A stretch of DNA of 63,180 nt from GCA-002784865 sp035646815 (GCA_035646815.1 DASRON010000014.1:1-63180), one strand, 5' to 3'; numbered from the stretch's first letter, positions 34,219-43,238 are shown. The notes: generated from the sequence alone by a model not told the origin. Program-made: numbers and translations.

Positions 34219-34499
34219 GCAGATCATTAAAAAAAGGTCCATATATAGACCAAAGATTACTTAGGAAAGTATTAAGACAAAAACAAATGGGAGATAAAAA
34301 TCCGATAAAAACTTGGGCAAGACCATGTACTATCACTCCTGAGTTTGTCGGACAAACAATTGCAGTTCATAATGGCAAGATTTTTATAAATGTTTTCATA
34401 GAAGAAGGTATGGTTGGACATAAATTAGGAGAATTTTCACCAACTAGATTATTTAGAACGCATGGAAGAGTTGTGGCAAGAGAGATATCTAAAACATAA
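34215..34499 (+). CDS. rpsS: 30S ribosomal protein S19
   Basis: A 94-residue S19. Motifs SRSLKKGPYID at the start, KTWARPCTITPEFVGQTIAV and the C-terminal GHKLGEFSPTRLF are all standard. The start overlaps the rplB stop. Confidence 0.96.
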   Translation: MSRSLKKGPYIDQRLLRKVLRQKQMGDKNPIKTWARPCTITPEFVGQTIAVHNGKIFINVFIEEGMVGHKLGEFSPTRLFRTHGRVVAREISKT

Positions 34500-34506
34500 A
34501 GTTATT

Positions 34507-34923
34507 ATGGAAGTTATTGCAAAAGTAAAATCAGTAAGAATTAGTCCTAGAAAAGTTAGACTTATTGCAGATGCAGTTAGGAAAATGTCAGTTGCAGATG
34601 CAATAAAGAATCTTGAAGTAATAAAAAAAAGAGGAGCATATCCTCTCTTAAAAAGCTTTAAAAGTGCAGTTGCAAATGCAATAAATAATGCCAAGCTTTC
34701 TGAAGACAAGCTTTTTATAAAAGAAATTGACGTAACAGATGGACCTTCTCTTAAGAGGTTTCATGCCTCAACAAGAGGAAGAGCTCATCCGTATAAAAGA
34801 AGAAGTAGTCATATAAGAGTAGTTTTAGGAGTTAAAGAAGAAGTAAAGAAAGAAGAAGTAAAAGAAAGTAAAAAAGATGAAAAAATCACAAAGGAGGTAA
34901 AAAAAGATGGGACAAAAAGTTAA
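34507..34923 (+). CDS. rplV: 50S ribosomal protein L22
   Basis: I start at the ATG at 34507 (MEVIAKVKSVRISPRKVRL); an open frame extends to 34462, but that part overlaps rpsS. The product has 138 residues. The core ends with the tunnel hairpin and RAHPYKRRSSHIRVVL, and a Lys/Glu-rich tail of about 28 residues follows. The tail DNA supplies the AAGGAGG ribosome site of rpsC, which overlaps by 17 bases. Confidence 0.94.
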   Translation: MEVIAKVKSVRISPRKVRLIADAVRKMSVADAIKNLEVIKKRGAYPLLKSFKSAVANAINNAKLSEDKLFIKEIDVTDGPSLKRFHASTRGRAHPYKRRSSHIRVVLGVKEEVKKEEVKESKKDEKITKEVKKDGTKS

Positions 34924-35554
34924 TCCAAATTTATTTAGATTAGGACCTGTGTATGGTTGGAGTAGTAGGTGGTATGACGAGAAGCACTATAAAGAAACGC
35001 TTTTAGAAGATTACAAATTAAGAAACGCTTTAATGAAAAAGCTTATGAATGCAGGAATTTCTTCTGTTGAGATTGAAAGATCAATCAACAGTATTAAAGT
35101 CATTGCTTATGTTTCAAGACCAGGTATGGTTATAGGAAGAGCAGGTTCAGGGCTTGAGGATTTAAAAGAATTTTTATATAAAATTCTAAAAATTAGCAAG
35201 GAAGAGAGAAATGTCAAAAAACTCGATATTAGAGTAGAGCCTATAAAAGAACCAAATCTTGATGCATATCTTGTTGCAAAAAATATTTCAGATCAGTTAA
35301 TAAGAAGACTTCCTTATAGAAGAGTCATGGCACAAACTGTAGAAAGGGTTATGAATTCTGGTGCAAAAGGAATAAGGGTTGTTTTATCAGGAAGAATAGG
35401 AGGAGCAGAAATTGGAAGAGTTCAAAAACTTCAAAAAGGAAAAGTTCCCTTATCAACAATAAGAGAACATATTATTTTTGCAAGCGTACCTGCTCTAACA
35501 AAAAAGGGATATGTTGGTGTAAAAGTGTGGATTAATAAACCAGAGGAGAAATAA
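34907..35554 (+). CDS. rpsC: 30S ribosomal protein S3
   Basis: A 215-residue S3 at the mRNA entry channel. It has the GQKVNPNLFRLG start, a KH domain (ISRPGMVIGRAGSG-type motif; here VSRPGMVIGRAGSG) and the C-terminal VLSGRIGGAEIGRVQ. It overlaps the end of rplV, and rplP follows after one base. Confidence 0.96.
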   Translation: MGQKVNPNLFRLGPVYGWSSRWYDEKHYKETLLEDYKLRNALMKKLMNAGISSVEIERSINSIKVIAYVSRPGMVIGRAGSGLEDLKEFLYKILKISKEERNVKKLDIRVEPIKEPNLDAYLVAKNISDQLIRRLPYRRVMAQTVERVMNSGAKGIRVVLSGRIGGAEIGRVQKLQKGKVPLSTIREHIIFASVPALTKKGYVGVKVWINKPEEK

Positions 35555-35555
35555 T

Positions 35556-35963
35556 ATGCTGTTACCAAAAAGATCAAAATATAGAAAACAACAAAGGGGA
35601 GTTTTAAAAGGAGTAGCAACCAGGGGAACAAATATTTCTTTTGGAGATCATGGATTAATTGCAGAAAGTATAGGCTGGGTAACGTCAAGACAAATTGAAG
35701 CAGCAAGAAGAGCTATAACTCACTATACAAAAAGAGGAGGAAGGGTTTGGATAAGAATATTTCCTGATAAACCTGTAACTAAAAAACCTGCTGAAGTAAG
35801 AATGGGCGGAGGAAAAGGAGATGTTCATGAGTATGTTGCACCAGTTAGGCCAGGAAGAATGATTTTTGAAATGAGTGGAGTAACAAAAGAAGTTGCATTG
35901 GAAGCTTTAAGACTTGCATCCCACAAGTTGCCGATAAAAACAAAAATTGTTTCTAAAGATTAA
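35556..35963 (+). CDS. rplP: 50S ribosomal protein L16
   Basis: A 135-residue L16 near the A-site. It starts MLLPKRSKYRKQQRG and has the family blocks GWVTSRQIEAARRAITHYTK, GGGKGDVHEYVAPV and LRLASHKLPIKTK. It is tightly placed between rpsC and rpmC. Confidence 0.96.
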   Translation: MLLPKRSKYRKQQRGVLKGVATRGTNISFGDHGLIAESIGWVTSRQIEAARRAITHYTKRGGRVWIRIFPDKPVTKKPAEVRMGGGKGDVHEYVAPVRPGRMIFEMSGVTKEVALEALRLASHKLPIKTKIVSKD

Positions 35964-35965
35964 TT

Positions 35966-36181
35966 ATGAAAACTAAGGAAAAAAAAGATTTATTTACAAA
36001 AGATATTAAAGAACTAAAAAGTATGGTTTCTGAAGCAAAGGATGTTCTTTTTAATCTTAAAATGGAAAAAAGCCAAAATAAGCTAAAAAATACGAGATCA
36101 ATCTTTATGAAGAGAAAAGAAATTGCAATAATATTAACGGTTTTAAGAAGAAAGGAGTTAGAAAATGCAAAAAGTCTTTAA
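35966..36181 (+). CDS. rpmC: 50S ribosomal protein L29
   Basis: A 71-residue helical L29 with two antiparallel helices. The family centre is LFNLKMEKSQNKLKNTRSI, and the end is RKEIAIILTVLRRKE. It lies between rplP and rpsQ, which overlaps it by 17 bases. Confidence 0.9.
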   Translation: MKTKEKKDLFTKDIKELKSMVSEAKDVLFNLKMEKSQNKLKNTRSIFMKRKEIAIILTVLRRKELENAKSL

Positions 36182-36398
36182 CGGGAAAATTGTTTCTTTA
36201 AAAATGCAAAAAACAGCAGTGGTTCAGATTAAGAGAAAAGCGCCACATCCGCTTTATAAAAAACTTCTTAACAAAAGTAAAAACTTTAAAGCAGACACAG
36301 GAGATCTAGTTCTTAATTTAGGAGATAAGGTTAAAATTGCTGAAGTAAAACCTATTTCTAAAGGAAAAAAGTTTAGAGTATTGGAGGTAATAAAATAA
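36165..36398 (+). CDS. rpsQ: 30S ribosomal protein S17
   Basis: A 77-residue S17 with an OB fold. It starts MQKVFNGKIVSLKMQKTAV and ends GDKVKIAEVKPISKGKKFRV, both typical. The ribosome site AAAGGAG is inside rpmC. Confidence 0.94.
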   Translation: MQKVFNGKIVSLKMQKTAVVQIKRKAPHPLYKKLLNKSKNFKADTGDLVLNLGDKVKIAEVKPISKGKKFRVLEVIK

Positions 36399-36773
36399 AT
36401 GATTCAACATAGATCAATTTTATCAGCTGCTGACAATTCAGGAGCAAAACGCTTAATGGTAATTCAGACCTATGGTGGGTCAAGGAGAAGATTTGGAAGA
36501 ATCGGAGATCTTCTAAATTGTGTTATTAAAGAGGCAAGCCCTACCGGACAAGTTAAGGCAAGTGAAATGGTAAAAGTTGTTTTGGTAAGAAGCAGAAAGG
36601 AATATAAAAGAGCGGATGGTTCATATGTTAGATTTTCTGACAACGCAGGAGTTCTAATTGATAATGCAAAAGATAAAAATCCAATAGGGACTAGAATTTT
36701 TGGTCCTATTGCAAGAGAAGTAAAAGATAGAGGTTATGCAAAGATTGCCAGTATGGCACCGGAGGTAGTATAA
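36399..36773 (+). CDS. rplN: 50S ribosomal protein L14
   Basis: A 124-residue L14 at the subunit interface. It starts MIQHRSILSAADNSGAKRL and contains VVLVRSRKEYKRADGSYVRF and the C-terminal GTRIFGPIAREV. It directly follows rpsQ without a gap. Confidence 0.96.
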   Translation: MIQHRSILSAADNSGAKRLMVIQTYGGSRRRFGRIGDLLNCVIKEASPTGQVKASEMVKVVLVRSRKEYKRADGSYVRFSDNAGVLIDNAKDKNPIGTRIFGPIAREVKDRGYAKIASMAPEVV

Positions 36774-37102
36774 TGACAGATTCAAAAACAAAAATTAAAA
36801 AATTTAAAAAAGAAGATAATGTAAAAGTAGTTTCTGGAAAAGAAAAGGGCAAAACAGGGAAAATTGAGAAAGTTTTACATAAAGAGAAAAAAGTATTAAT
36901 TACTGGACTTAATCAATATAAAAAACACGTTAAAGCAAAAGCTCAAGGTCAAAAGTCAGAAATAATTACGATCACAAAGCCATTGCCTATTACAAATATC
37001 GCTATTATTTGTCCAAAATGTCATAAGCAGACCAGAGTAGGTTTTAAAATAGAAAAGAATCAAAAAATTAGAATTTGCAGAAAATGCAAAGCTGAATTAT
37101 GA
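36773..37102 (+). CDS. rplX: 50S ribosomal protein L24
   Basis: A 109-residue L24 with a KOW motif (KKEDNVKVVSGKEKGKTGKI). The C-terminal half has a CPKC...CRKC four-cysteine pattern, a likely zinc ribbon. It overlaps both neighbours by a base or a few bases. Confidence 0.93.
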   Translation: MTDSKTKIKKFKKEDNVKVVSGKEKGKTGKIEKVLHKEKKVLITGLNQYKKHVKAKAQGQKSEIITITKPLPITNIAIICPKCHKQTRVGFKIEKNQKIRICRKCKAEL

Positions 37103-37638
37103 ACTTACAGCAAAGATTTATAAAAGAAACAGCAATTAATCTTAAGAAAGAACTTGGAATAAAAAATTTCATGGCTGTACCTGTGCTTTCTAAAATTGTT
37201 ATAAATATGGGTGTAAAAGATGCATTGCTTGATAAAAAAAATATAGAAAAGGCAAGTGAAATTCTTGCTCAAATAGCAGGACAAAAAGCAAAGGTTATGA
37301 AGGCAAAGAAATCAATATCATCTTTTAAATTAAGAGAAGGAGATAAGATAGGTCTTAGTGTAACATTAAGAGGAAAAAGAATGTATGATTTTTTTGAAAA
37401 ATTAACATCTGTTGTATTACCAAGACTAAGAGATTTTCATGGAGTGAGAACAACTAGTTTTGATAAGCATGGAAATTATACTTTAGGATTTGTGGAATCA
37501 GCAGTTTTTCCTGAGATAGATCCTTCTAAGGTTGATAAAATACAAGGATTAGAAATAACTATTGTTACAACAGCAAAAGATGATAAAGAAGGATTAACTT
37601 TATTAAAGGCTTTAGGAATGCCTTTTGTAAAAAATTAA
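37099..37638 (+). CDS. rplE: 50S ribosomal protein L5
   Basis: A 179-residue L5 that binds 5S rRNA. Motifs include VPVLSKIVINMGV, AKKSISSFKLREGDKIG and RLRDFHGVRTTSFDKHGNY, with the end EGLTLLKALGMPF. The spc order rplX-rplE-rpsN is conserved. Confidence 0.96.
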   Translation: MNLQQRFIKETAINLKKELGIKNFMAVPVLSKIVINMGVKDALLDKKNIEKASEILAQIAGQKAKVMKAKKSISSFKLREGDKIGLSVTLRGKRMYDFFEKLTSVVLPRLRDFHGVRTTSFDKHGNYTLGFVESAVFPEIDPSKVDKIQGLEITIVTTAKDDKEGLTLLKALGMPFVKN

Positions 37639-37641
37639 ACT

Positions 37642-37827
37642 ATGGCAAAAAAATCAAGCATTGTAAAATTTGAGAAAAAGCAAAAATTTCCAGTTCGCGA
37701 CAAGAACCGTTGTAATATATGTGGTAGAGCTAGGGCATATATGAGAAGGTTTGGTCTTTGTAGACTTTGTTTTAGAGAGCTTGCAGCAAAGGGAGAACTT
37801 CCCGGAGTTATAAAAACAAGCTGGTAA
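37642..37827 (+). CDS. rpsN: 30S ribosomal protein S14, zinc type
   Basis: A 61-residue short S14 with the zinc ribbon CNICGRARAYMRRFGLCRLC. It ends in the usual GELPGVIKTSW. This is the zinc-binding form (type Z), not the long zinc-free form. Confidence 0.96.
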   Translation: MAKKSSIVKFEKKQKFPVRDKNRCNICGRARAYMRRFGLCRLCFRELAAKGELPGVIKTSW

Positions 37828-37831
37828 ATAT

Positions 37832-38224
37832 ATGAATTATCAAATAGCAGATTTTATTATTAGGATTAAAAATGCAGCACTTGCAAAAAGAAAGCAAGTT
37901 TTATTGCCCTATTCAAAATTAAATAAAGAAGTGGGAAAAGTTTTAGTGAAAAAAGGATTCTTAGAAGAAATTAAAGAGTCAATAACAGATGATAAAAAAA
38001 CTTTAACAGCAATTGTTAAATATTACAAAAGAGTACCAATCCTTACCAATGTAGAGATTATCTCCAAACCGTCTTTACGTGTCTATGGCACTGTAAAAGA
38101 TGTTTTAGAAATTGAAAAAAGAGGAAAGAAAACAGTAATTATTTCAACAAGTAAAGGTGTAATGACTGGAAATGAAGCAAAAAAGAAAGGAATAGGAGGA
38201 GAAATAATTTTTGCCATTTGGTAA
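37832..38224 (+). CDS. rpsH: 30S ribosomal protein S8
   Basis: A 130-residue S8. Its start (MNYQIADFIIRIKNAALAKR), SKPSLRVYGTV and the C-terminal ISTSKGVMTGNEAKKKGIGG are typical. In E. coli S8 represses the spc operon; no copy of its target site was searched for. Confidence 0.96.
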   Translation: MNYQIADFIIRIKNAALAKRKQVLLPYSKLNKEVGKVLVKKGFLEEIKESITDDKKTLTAIVKYYKRVPILTNVEIISKPSLRVYGTVKDVLEIEKRGKKTVIISTSKGVMTGNEAKKKGIGGEIIFAIW

Positions 38225-38234
38225 AAGAAAAAAT

Positions 38235-38786
38235 ATGTCTAAGATAGGAAAAAAACCAGTTGAGATAAAAGAAGGAGTAACAGTAAGTATTGAGAACAAT
38301 AGGATTACTGCGGTTGGTTCAAAGGGAACATTATTTTTTGATATTCCAAAAGGAATTGACGTAAAAATAGTTGATAATAAAGTTATTGTTTCTCAAAAAA
38401 AAGCGGATGATCCAGAAACAAGAGCATTATTTGGTTTAACAAGATCAATAATTGCTAATATTATAACAGGTGCTTCAACAGGTTTTGAAAAAAAATTAGA
38501 ATTAGTTGGAGTTGGATATAGAGCTCAAGCATCTGGATCTTCTATAACCTTATCGCTTGGATTTTCTCATCCAGTGCACTTTAAAGCGCCTGAGGGAGTT
38601 ACATTTACAGTTACAGATAATGTTATTACTATTTTTGGAGCAGACAAGGTATTGGTTGGAAATACAGCAGCAAAAATAAGAGCGATAAGACCACCAGAAC
38701 CATATAAAGGAAAAGGAATTAGATATCAGGGAGAAAAAGTGAGAAGAAAAGCAGGGAAAGCGGCAAAAGCGATTGGAACAAAATAA
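38235..38786 (+). CDS. rplF: 50S ribosomal protein L6
   Basis: I start at the ATG at 38235 (MSKIGKKPVEIKEGV); the open frame begins at 38211, but those residues overlap rpsH. The product has 183 residues with both L6 repeats. Key segments are FEKKLELVGVGYRAQ and the C-terminal RPPEPYKGKGIRYQGEKV. Confidence 0.95.
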   Translation: MSKIGKKPVEIKEGVTVSIENNRITAVGSKGTLFFDIPKGIDVKIVDNKVIVSQKKADDPETRALFGLTRSIIANIITGASTGFEKKLELVGVGYRAQASGSSITLSLGFSHPVHFKAPEGVTFTVTDNVITIFGADKVLVGNTAAKIRAIRPPEPYKGKGIRYQGEKVRRKAGKAAKAIGTK

Positions 38787-38787
38787 T

Positions 38788-39144
38788 ATGAATAACATAA
38801 ACAATATTAATAAAAAATTAAGAAGAAAAATAAGGACAAGATCTAAAACAAAAGGTGGAGAGCAAAGACCAAGGCTTTCAGTTTTTAGATCTAATAACTA
38901 TTTTTATGCACAAATCATAAATGATGAAAAAGGGAAGACAGTAATTAGTATATCTGAAAAGGATTTGTCTAAAAAAGAAAAAATAAATAAAACAGGAAAA
39001 GCAAAGGAGCTAGGAATAGCTTTAGCAAAAAAGGCAATAGCAAAAAAAATACAAACCGTAATTTTTGACAGAGGTAGCTACTCGTACCACGGAAGAGTAA
39101 AAGCCTTCGCAGAAGGCGCAAGAGAAGGAGGCCTTAAATTATAA
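38788..39144 (+). CDS. rplR: 50S ribosomal protein L18
   Basis: I start at the ATG at 38788, one base after the rplF stop; the alternative at 38773 is a TTG inside rplF. The 118-residue product has RPRLSVFRSNNYFYAQIIND and the C-terminal FDRGSYSYHGRVKAFAEGAR. It binds 5S rRNA. Confidence 0.94.
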   Translation: MNNINNINKKLRRKIRTRSKTKGGEQRPRLSVFRSNNYFYAQIINDEKGKTVISISEKDLSKKEKINKTGKAKELGIALAKKAIAKKIQTVIFDRGSYSYHGRVKAFAEGAREGGLKL

Positions 39145-39650
39145 TGGCAAGACAAAACATGCAAGTTTTTGAAAATCAAGTAAAAGAATACGAAGAAGAA
39201 ATTGTTCAGGTTAATAGAGTTTCTAAGAAAACAAAGGGTGGAAATAAGATTGGTTTTTCTGTCTTAACAGTTGTTGGAAACAAAAACGGAAAAGTTGGTG
39301 TAGGCTTAGGAAAAGCACCTGATGTTTCTGCTGCAATTAAAAAAGGTGTTGCTATTGCAAAAAAACATGCAATGGAAATACCGATTATTAATGGAACAAT
39401 TCCTTTTGAATACAGAATTAAGTTAGGAGCTGCAAAAATATTATTAAAACCAGCCCCTCCAGGAAGCGGAGTTATCGCAGGAGGAGCTGTTAGAAGCGTT
39501 GTTTCGCTTGCGGGTATTCAAAATATTTCTTCCAAAGTTTTAGGTACTGATAATCAGGCAAGTAATGTATACGCAACAATGGAAGCATTGAGACAAATTT
39601 CAATAAGATATTATAGGGAGAAAAAAATTAAAGGAGACTTAAAAAAATGA
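39144..39650 (+). CDS. rpsE: 30S ribosomal protein S5
   Basis: A 168-residue S5, important for accuracy and mRNA unwinding. Motifs are VNRVSKKTKGGNKIGFSVL, GVGLGKAPDVSAAIKKG and GSGVIAGGAVRSVVSLAGI. The next gene is rplO; rpmD (L30), normally between them, is absent. Confidence 0.96.
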   Translation: MARQNMQVFENQVKEYEEEIVQVNRVSKKTKGGNKIGFSVLTVVGNKNGKVGVGLGKAPDVSAAIKKGVAIAKKHAMEIPIINGTIPFEYRIKLGAAKILLKPAPPGSGVIAGGAVRSVVSLAGIQNISSKVLGTDNQASNVYATMEALRQISIRYYREKKIKGDLKK

Positions 39651-40093
39651 ATAGTCTAAACAATCTAAAAAAAATTACTGCAAAATCAAAGAGGAGATTA
39701 GGACAAGGACATGGTTCAGGAAGAAGTAAAACTGCAGGAAGAGGAACAAAAGGGCAAAAATCAAGAAATAAAGTACCAATCTATTTTGAGGGAGGAGCAC
39801 TTCCTTTAATAAAAAGACTCCCCTTTCGTAGAGGAAAAGGGAAAAATAAAGTATTTAAGAAAAAACCAATTGGGATAAATGTTAAAGTCTTAAACTTATT
39901 TAAAAAAGATACAGTTGTAGACATTAAAAGCTTAACCGATAAAAATATCGTAAACAAAGAAGAAGCTTTAATGTATGGTGTTAAGATACTAGGAGATGGA
40001 AAATTAACAGTTCCTCTTTTAATAAAGCTTCCTGTTACAAAAGGTGCAGAAAAGAAAATAACTAAGGCAGGTGGAAAAGTAGAAACACAGTAA
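39647..40093 (+). CDS. rplO: 50S ribosomal protein L15
   Basis: A 148-residue L15. The basic N-terminal part (KRRLGQGHGSGRSKTAGRGT) and the FEGGALPLIKRLPFRRG segment are typical. It overlaps the rpsE stop by four bases, leaving no room for L30. Confidence 0.95.
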   Translation: MNSLNNLKKITAKSKRRLGQGHGSGRSKTAGRGTKGQKSRNKVPIYFEGGALPLIKRLPFRRGKGKNKVFKKKPIGINVKVLNLFKKDTVVDIKSLTDKNIVNKEEALMYGVKILGDGKLTVPLLIKLPVTKGAEKKITKAGGKVETQ

Positions 40094-40095
40094 TA

Positions 40096-41382
40096 ATGAA
40101 TAATATTTTAGCTGTTTTTAAAAACAGTATAAAATCACCAGAAGTTCGAAAAAAACTGTTATTCACAGCTGCAATTTTTGTTATTTTTAGAATTTTTGCA
40201 CATATCCCCGTTTCTGGTGTAGATGTAGCTCAGTTAAAAGTACTTTTTTCCCAGAATCAATTTTTATCACTTCTAGACATTTTTTCAGGAGGAACCCTTG
40301 CCAATTTTTCAGTAATGGCACTTGGTTTAAATCCATATATTAATGCCTCTATTATTCTGCAGCTTCTTACTATGGTTTTTCCAAAACTTGAAGAACTTTC
40401 TAAAGAAGGAGAATCAGGCAGACAAAAGATAAATCAATATACTAGATTTTTGACAGTTCCCCTAGCAGTACTTCAGGCGGTTGGAATGTATGCTCTTTTA
40501 AGAAATCAAGGAATAATTTCAAATTTAAATCCGATCAGTCTTATTTCATTTTTGCTTACCATGACAGCAGGAACAATGCTTCTGGTATGGCTTGGTGAAC
40601 TCGTAACTGAAAAAGGAGTTGGGAATGGAATATCTCTTTTAATTTTTGCAGGAATCGTAGGGAGACTCCCTGTTGTTTTGGGACAAACAATTTCAACAGT
40701 TAACGCTGAGAACATTATAAATATTGCCACATTTTTAATAATGGGATTAACAGTTATTGCATCAATTGTTCTTATAAATGAAGCTACTAGGCAAATTACT
40801 GTTTATTATGCAAAAAGAGTAAGGGGAAATAAAATGTATGGAGGTCAGCAAACCCATTTACCATTAAGGCTTAATCAGGCAGGAGTAATTCCAATTATTT
40901 TTGCAGTTTCATTAGTCTTAATGCCCTCTCTGATTGCTAATTATTTTGTTGCATCAAAAAATGAATTTCTACATAGCACGGCGCTTTTTATTACAACTTG
41001 GTTTAATCCTGATGGCTTGATATATAACGCTAGTTATTTCCTATTAGTTGTTGGATTTACTTATTTTTACACAGCAGTTGTTTTTAATCCTAAGAAAATA
41101 GCAGATGAAATTCAAAAATACGGTGGATTTATACCAGGAGTTAGACCAGGGACGCCAACTGCTAATTACCTAAATTATATTTTAACTCGTATTACCTTAG
41201 CAGGAGCTATCTTTTTAGGAACAATTGCTATTCTTCCAGTTATTGCAAAATCATTTACAAATGTTCAGAATTTAGTATTAGGGGGAACAAGCGTTTTGAT
41301 TGTTGTTTCAGTAGTACTTGAAACAATAAAATCAATAGAAGCACAGCTTGTAATGAGAAATTACGAGGGATTTAAAAAATAA
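40096..41382 (+). CDS. secY: Preprotein translocase subunit SecY
   Basis: A 428-residue membrane protein with about ten helices that forms the Sec channel. Family segments include FSGGTLANFSVMALGLNPYI (plug and helix 2a region), EKGVGNGISLLIFAGIVGRLP, and the cytoplasmic loop GGFIPGVRPGTPTANYL. It follows rplO and precedes adk, the usual spc order. Confidence 0.97.
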   Translation: MNNILAVFKNSIKSPEVRKKLLFTAAIFVIFRIFAHIPVSGVDVAQLKVLFSQNQFLSLLDIFSGGTLANFSVMALGLNPYINASIILQLLTMVFPKLEELSKEGESGRQKINQYTRFLTVPLAVLQAVGMYALLRNQGIISNLNPISLISFLLTMTAGTMLLVWLGELVTEKGVGNGISLLIFAGIVGRLPVVLGQTISTVNAENIINIATFLIMGLTVIASIVLINEATRQITVYYAKRVRGNKMYGGQQTHLPLRLNQAGVIPIIFAVSLVLMPSLIANYFVASKNEFLHSTALFITTWFNPDGLIYNASYFLLVVGFTYFYTAVVFNPKKIADEIQKYGGFIPGVRPGTPTANYLNYILTRITLAGAIFLGTIAILPVIAKSFTNVQNLVLGGTSVLIVVSVVLETIKSIEAQLVMRNYEGFKK

Positions 41383-41383
41383 T

Positions 41384-41917
41384 ATGAAATTAATAATAGT
41401 TGGAATTCAGGGTGCAGGAAAATCAACACAGGGAAATCTTTTGGCTAAAAAATTAAATATCCCTTACCTTTCAACAGGTCATATTTTTAGAGATTTGGCA
41501 AAAGAAAAAACACCTGAAGGGCGTTACATTAAAGAAACTACAAACGCAGGATACTTAATTCACGATAACAAAGTATTAGAAATTGTTAGTGAGTATCTGC
41601 ATAGACCACAATATGAAAAGGGATATATCTTAGATGGTTTTCCAAGAACAATTACGCAAGCAAGATCTTTTGAAAACGGGATAGATAAAGTAATTTATCT
41701 TAAAGTATCTGATAAAGAGGCTTTATGGAGACTTTCAGGAAGAGATGATGAAAGAGAGGACAATACATTAAAGGCAATTAGAAAAAGAATAAATCTTTTT
41801 CATGAATTTTCAGAACCAGTTTTAAACTATTATAGAGATAAAAAAGATTTAATTGAAATAGATGGAGAAAAAACAGTTCAAGAAATCTATAAAGAAATTA
41901 TATCAAGACTTACATAA
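41384..41917 (+). CDS. adk: Adenylate kinase
   Basis: A 177-residue adenylate kinase. It has the P-loop GIQGAGKST (7-15), a STGHIFRDLAKE AMP-binding segment, and DGFPRTITQA. It is a short form: the LID zinc domain is reduced to a few residues around GRDDERED. It balances ATP, ADP and AMP. The second adk-like gene starts at its last base. Confidence 0.93.
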   Translation: MKLIIVGIQGAGKSTQGNLLAKKLNIPYLSTGHIFRDLAKEKTPEGRYIKETTNAGYLIHDNKVLEIVSEYLHRPQYEKGYILDGFPRTITQARSFENGIDKVIYLKVSDKEALWRLSGRDDEREDNTLKAIRKRINLFHEFSEPVLNYYRDKKDLIEIDGEKTVQEIYKEIISRLT

Positions 41918-42471
41918 TGATAATCGTATTTATTGGTCCTCCCTTTTCCGGAAAAGAAACACAGACAAATTTATTAAGTAATAAACTTAATATACCTGTT
42001 TTTAGCATGGGTAATCTTATTAGAAAAGCATACAAAGAAAAGAATAAAAAAATAATAAAAGCATATGAGGAATATAGTATGAAGGGCAAGCATCTTCCGA
42101 TTTTATTAAAATTTGACCTTCTTAAAAAAGAAATAGATAAAGCGGATAATAATTTTATTTTAGATAATTTTCCAGCAAATAAAGAAGATCTTATTACTTT
42201 TGAAATCTATCTTAAAGAGCGCAATCTTTCTATACACAAAGTATTTTATTTAAACATTTTAGAAGATGAGATGAGAAAAAGATTTACTATTAGAGGAAGA
42301 AAAGATGATGATTTTGAAGTTGTTAAAAAGAGAAGAGATATTCAAGATAGAGAAAGAACTTTTGTTATTAATTATTTTAAAGAAATGGGAATTCTTGTTG
42401 AAGTTAATGGCAAGGGAGATATTGAGGAAATTCAAGAAAAAATCTTCTTAGAATTAAATTCTTCTAAATGA
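41917..42471 (+). CDS. Second, divergent adenylate-kinase-like protein
   Basis: A 184-residue P-loop kinase of the adenylate kinase fold, with GPPFSGKET (7-15) and the segment VFSMGNLIRKAYKE in place of the AMP-site STGD/H pattern. The usual DGFPR becomes DNFPAN, losing the conserved Arg. A short LID region follows (RGRKDDDFEVVKKR). It looks like a tandem duplicate of adk that has changed its substrate or lost some activity. Candidates are another nucleoside monophosphate or a regulatory role; the sequence does not decide. It uses TGA as its stop codon. Confidence 0.8.
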   Translation: MIIVFIGPPFSGKETQTNLLSNKLNIPVFSMGNLIRKAYKEKNKKIIKAYEEYSMKGKHLPILLKFDLLKKEIDKADNNFILDNFPANKEDLITFEIYLKERNLSIHKVFYLNILEDEMRKRFTIRGRKDDDFEVVKKRRDIQDRERTFVINYFKEMGILVEVNGKGDIEEIQEKIFLELNSSK

Positions 42472-43235
42472 TGATTAATATAAAAACTGCACAAGACATT
42501 GAAATTATGAAAAAAGGCGGAAAAATACTTGCCGATGTTGTAAATGAGGTTTTGGAAAATGCAAAACCTGGAATTTCAGAACTTGAACTTGAAGATTTAG
42601 CGAATAATTTAATTAATAAAAAGGGTGCTTTTCCAGGTTTCAAAAGAGTTGAGGGCTATAATTTTGCGACTTGTATATCTACAAATGATGTAATTGTCCA
42701 CGGGATACCAGGAAAATATAAACTAAAAGAGGGAGATGTTTTTGGTGTTGATTGTGGAGTTTTTCTTAATGGATTTTTTACAGATATGTCTAAGACGATA
42801 AGAATTAGAAGTATTAATTCTAAATTAGAAAAAGATAATATAGATAAATTTTTGGAAACAGGACAAATTGCATTACATAAAGCAATTAAGCAGGCAAAGA
42901 TAGGAAATAGAATAGGGCATATTTCAAAAACAATTCAAGATATTGTTGAAAAAAATGGATATTCTGTAGTAAGAGAGTTGATAGGTCATGGAATAGGTAA
43001 GAAATTACATGAAGATCCAGAGGTGCCAGGGTTTTTAGTAGGAGATATTAATAAAACGCCTCTTTTAAAAGAAGGAATGACTATTGCAATTGAGGTAATT
43101 TATAACATAGGTAAAAAAGAAATTGTCTATACTGATGATGGTTGGACAATAAAAACCAAAGATAAAAGCATCTCAGGGCTTTTTGAACATACAGTTTTAA
43201 TTACAAAAAAAGAACCAGTAGTTATAACAAGCTAA
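42468..43235 (+). CDS. map: Methionine aminopeptidase, type I
   Basis: A 255-residue enzyme that removes the initiator methionine. Metal ligands are seen in FGVDCGVFLNGFFTDMSKT (two Asp), RELIGHGIGKKLHEDPEVP (His) and the Glu residues of AIEVIYNIG and FEHTVLIT. A substrate histidine lies in DVIVHGIPG. It starts four bases inside the preceding gene. Either ATG of the doubled ATGATG could be used. Confidence 0.95.
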   Translation: MMINIKTAQDIEIMKKGGKILADVVNEVLENAKPGISELELEDLANNLINKKGAFPGFKRVEGYNFATCISTNDVIVHGIPGKYKLKEGDVFGVDCGVFLNGFFTDMSKTIRIRSINSKLEKDNIDKFLETGQIALHKAIKQAKIGNRIGHISKTIQDIVEKNGYSVVRELIGHGIGKKLHEDPEVPGFLVGDINKTPLLKEGMTIAIEVIYNIGKKEIVYTDDGWTIKTKDKSISGLFEHTVLITKKEPVVITS

Positions 43236-43238
43236 TCG

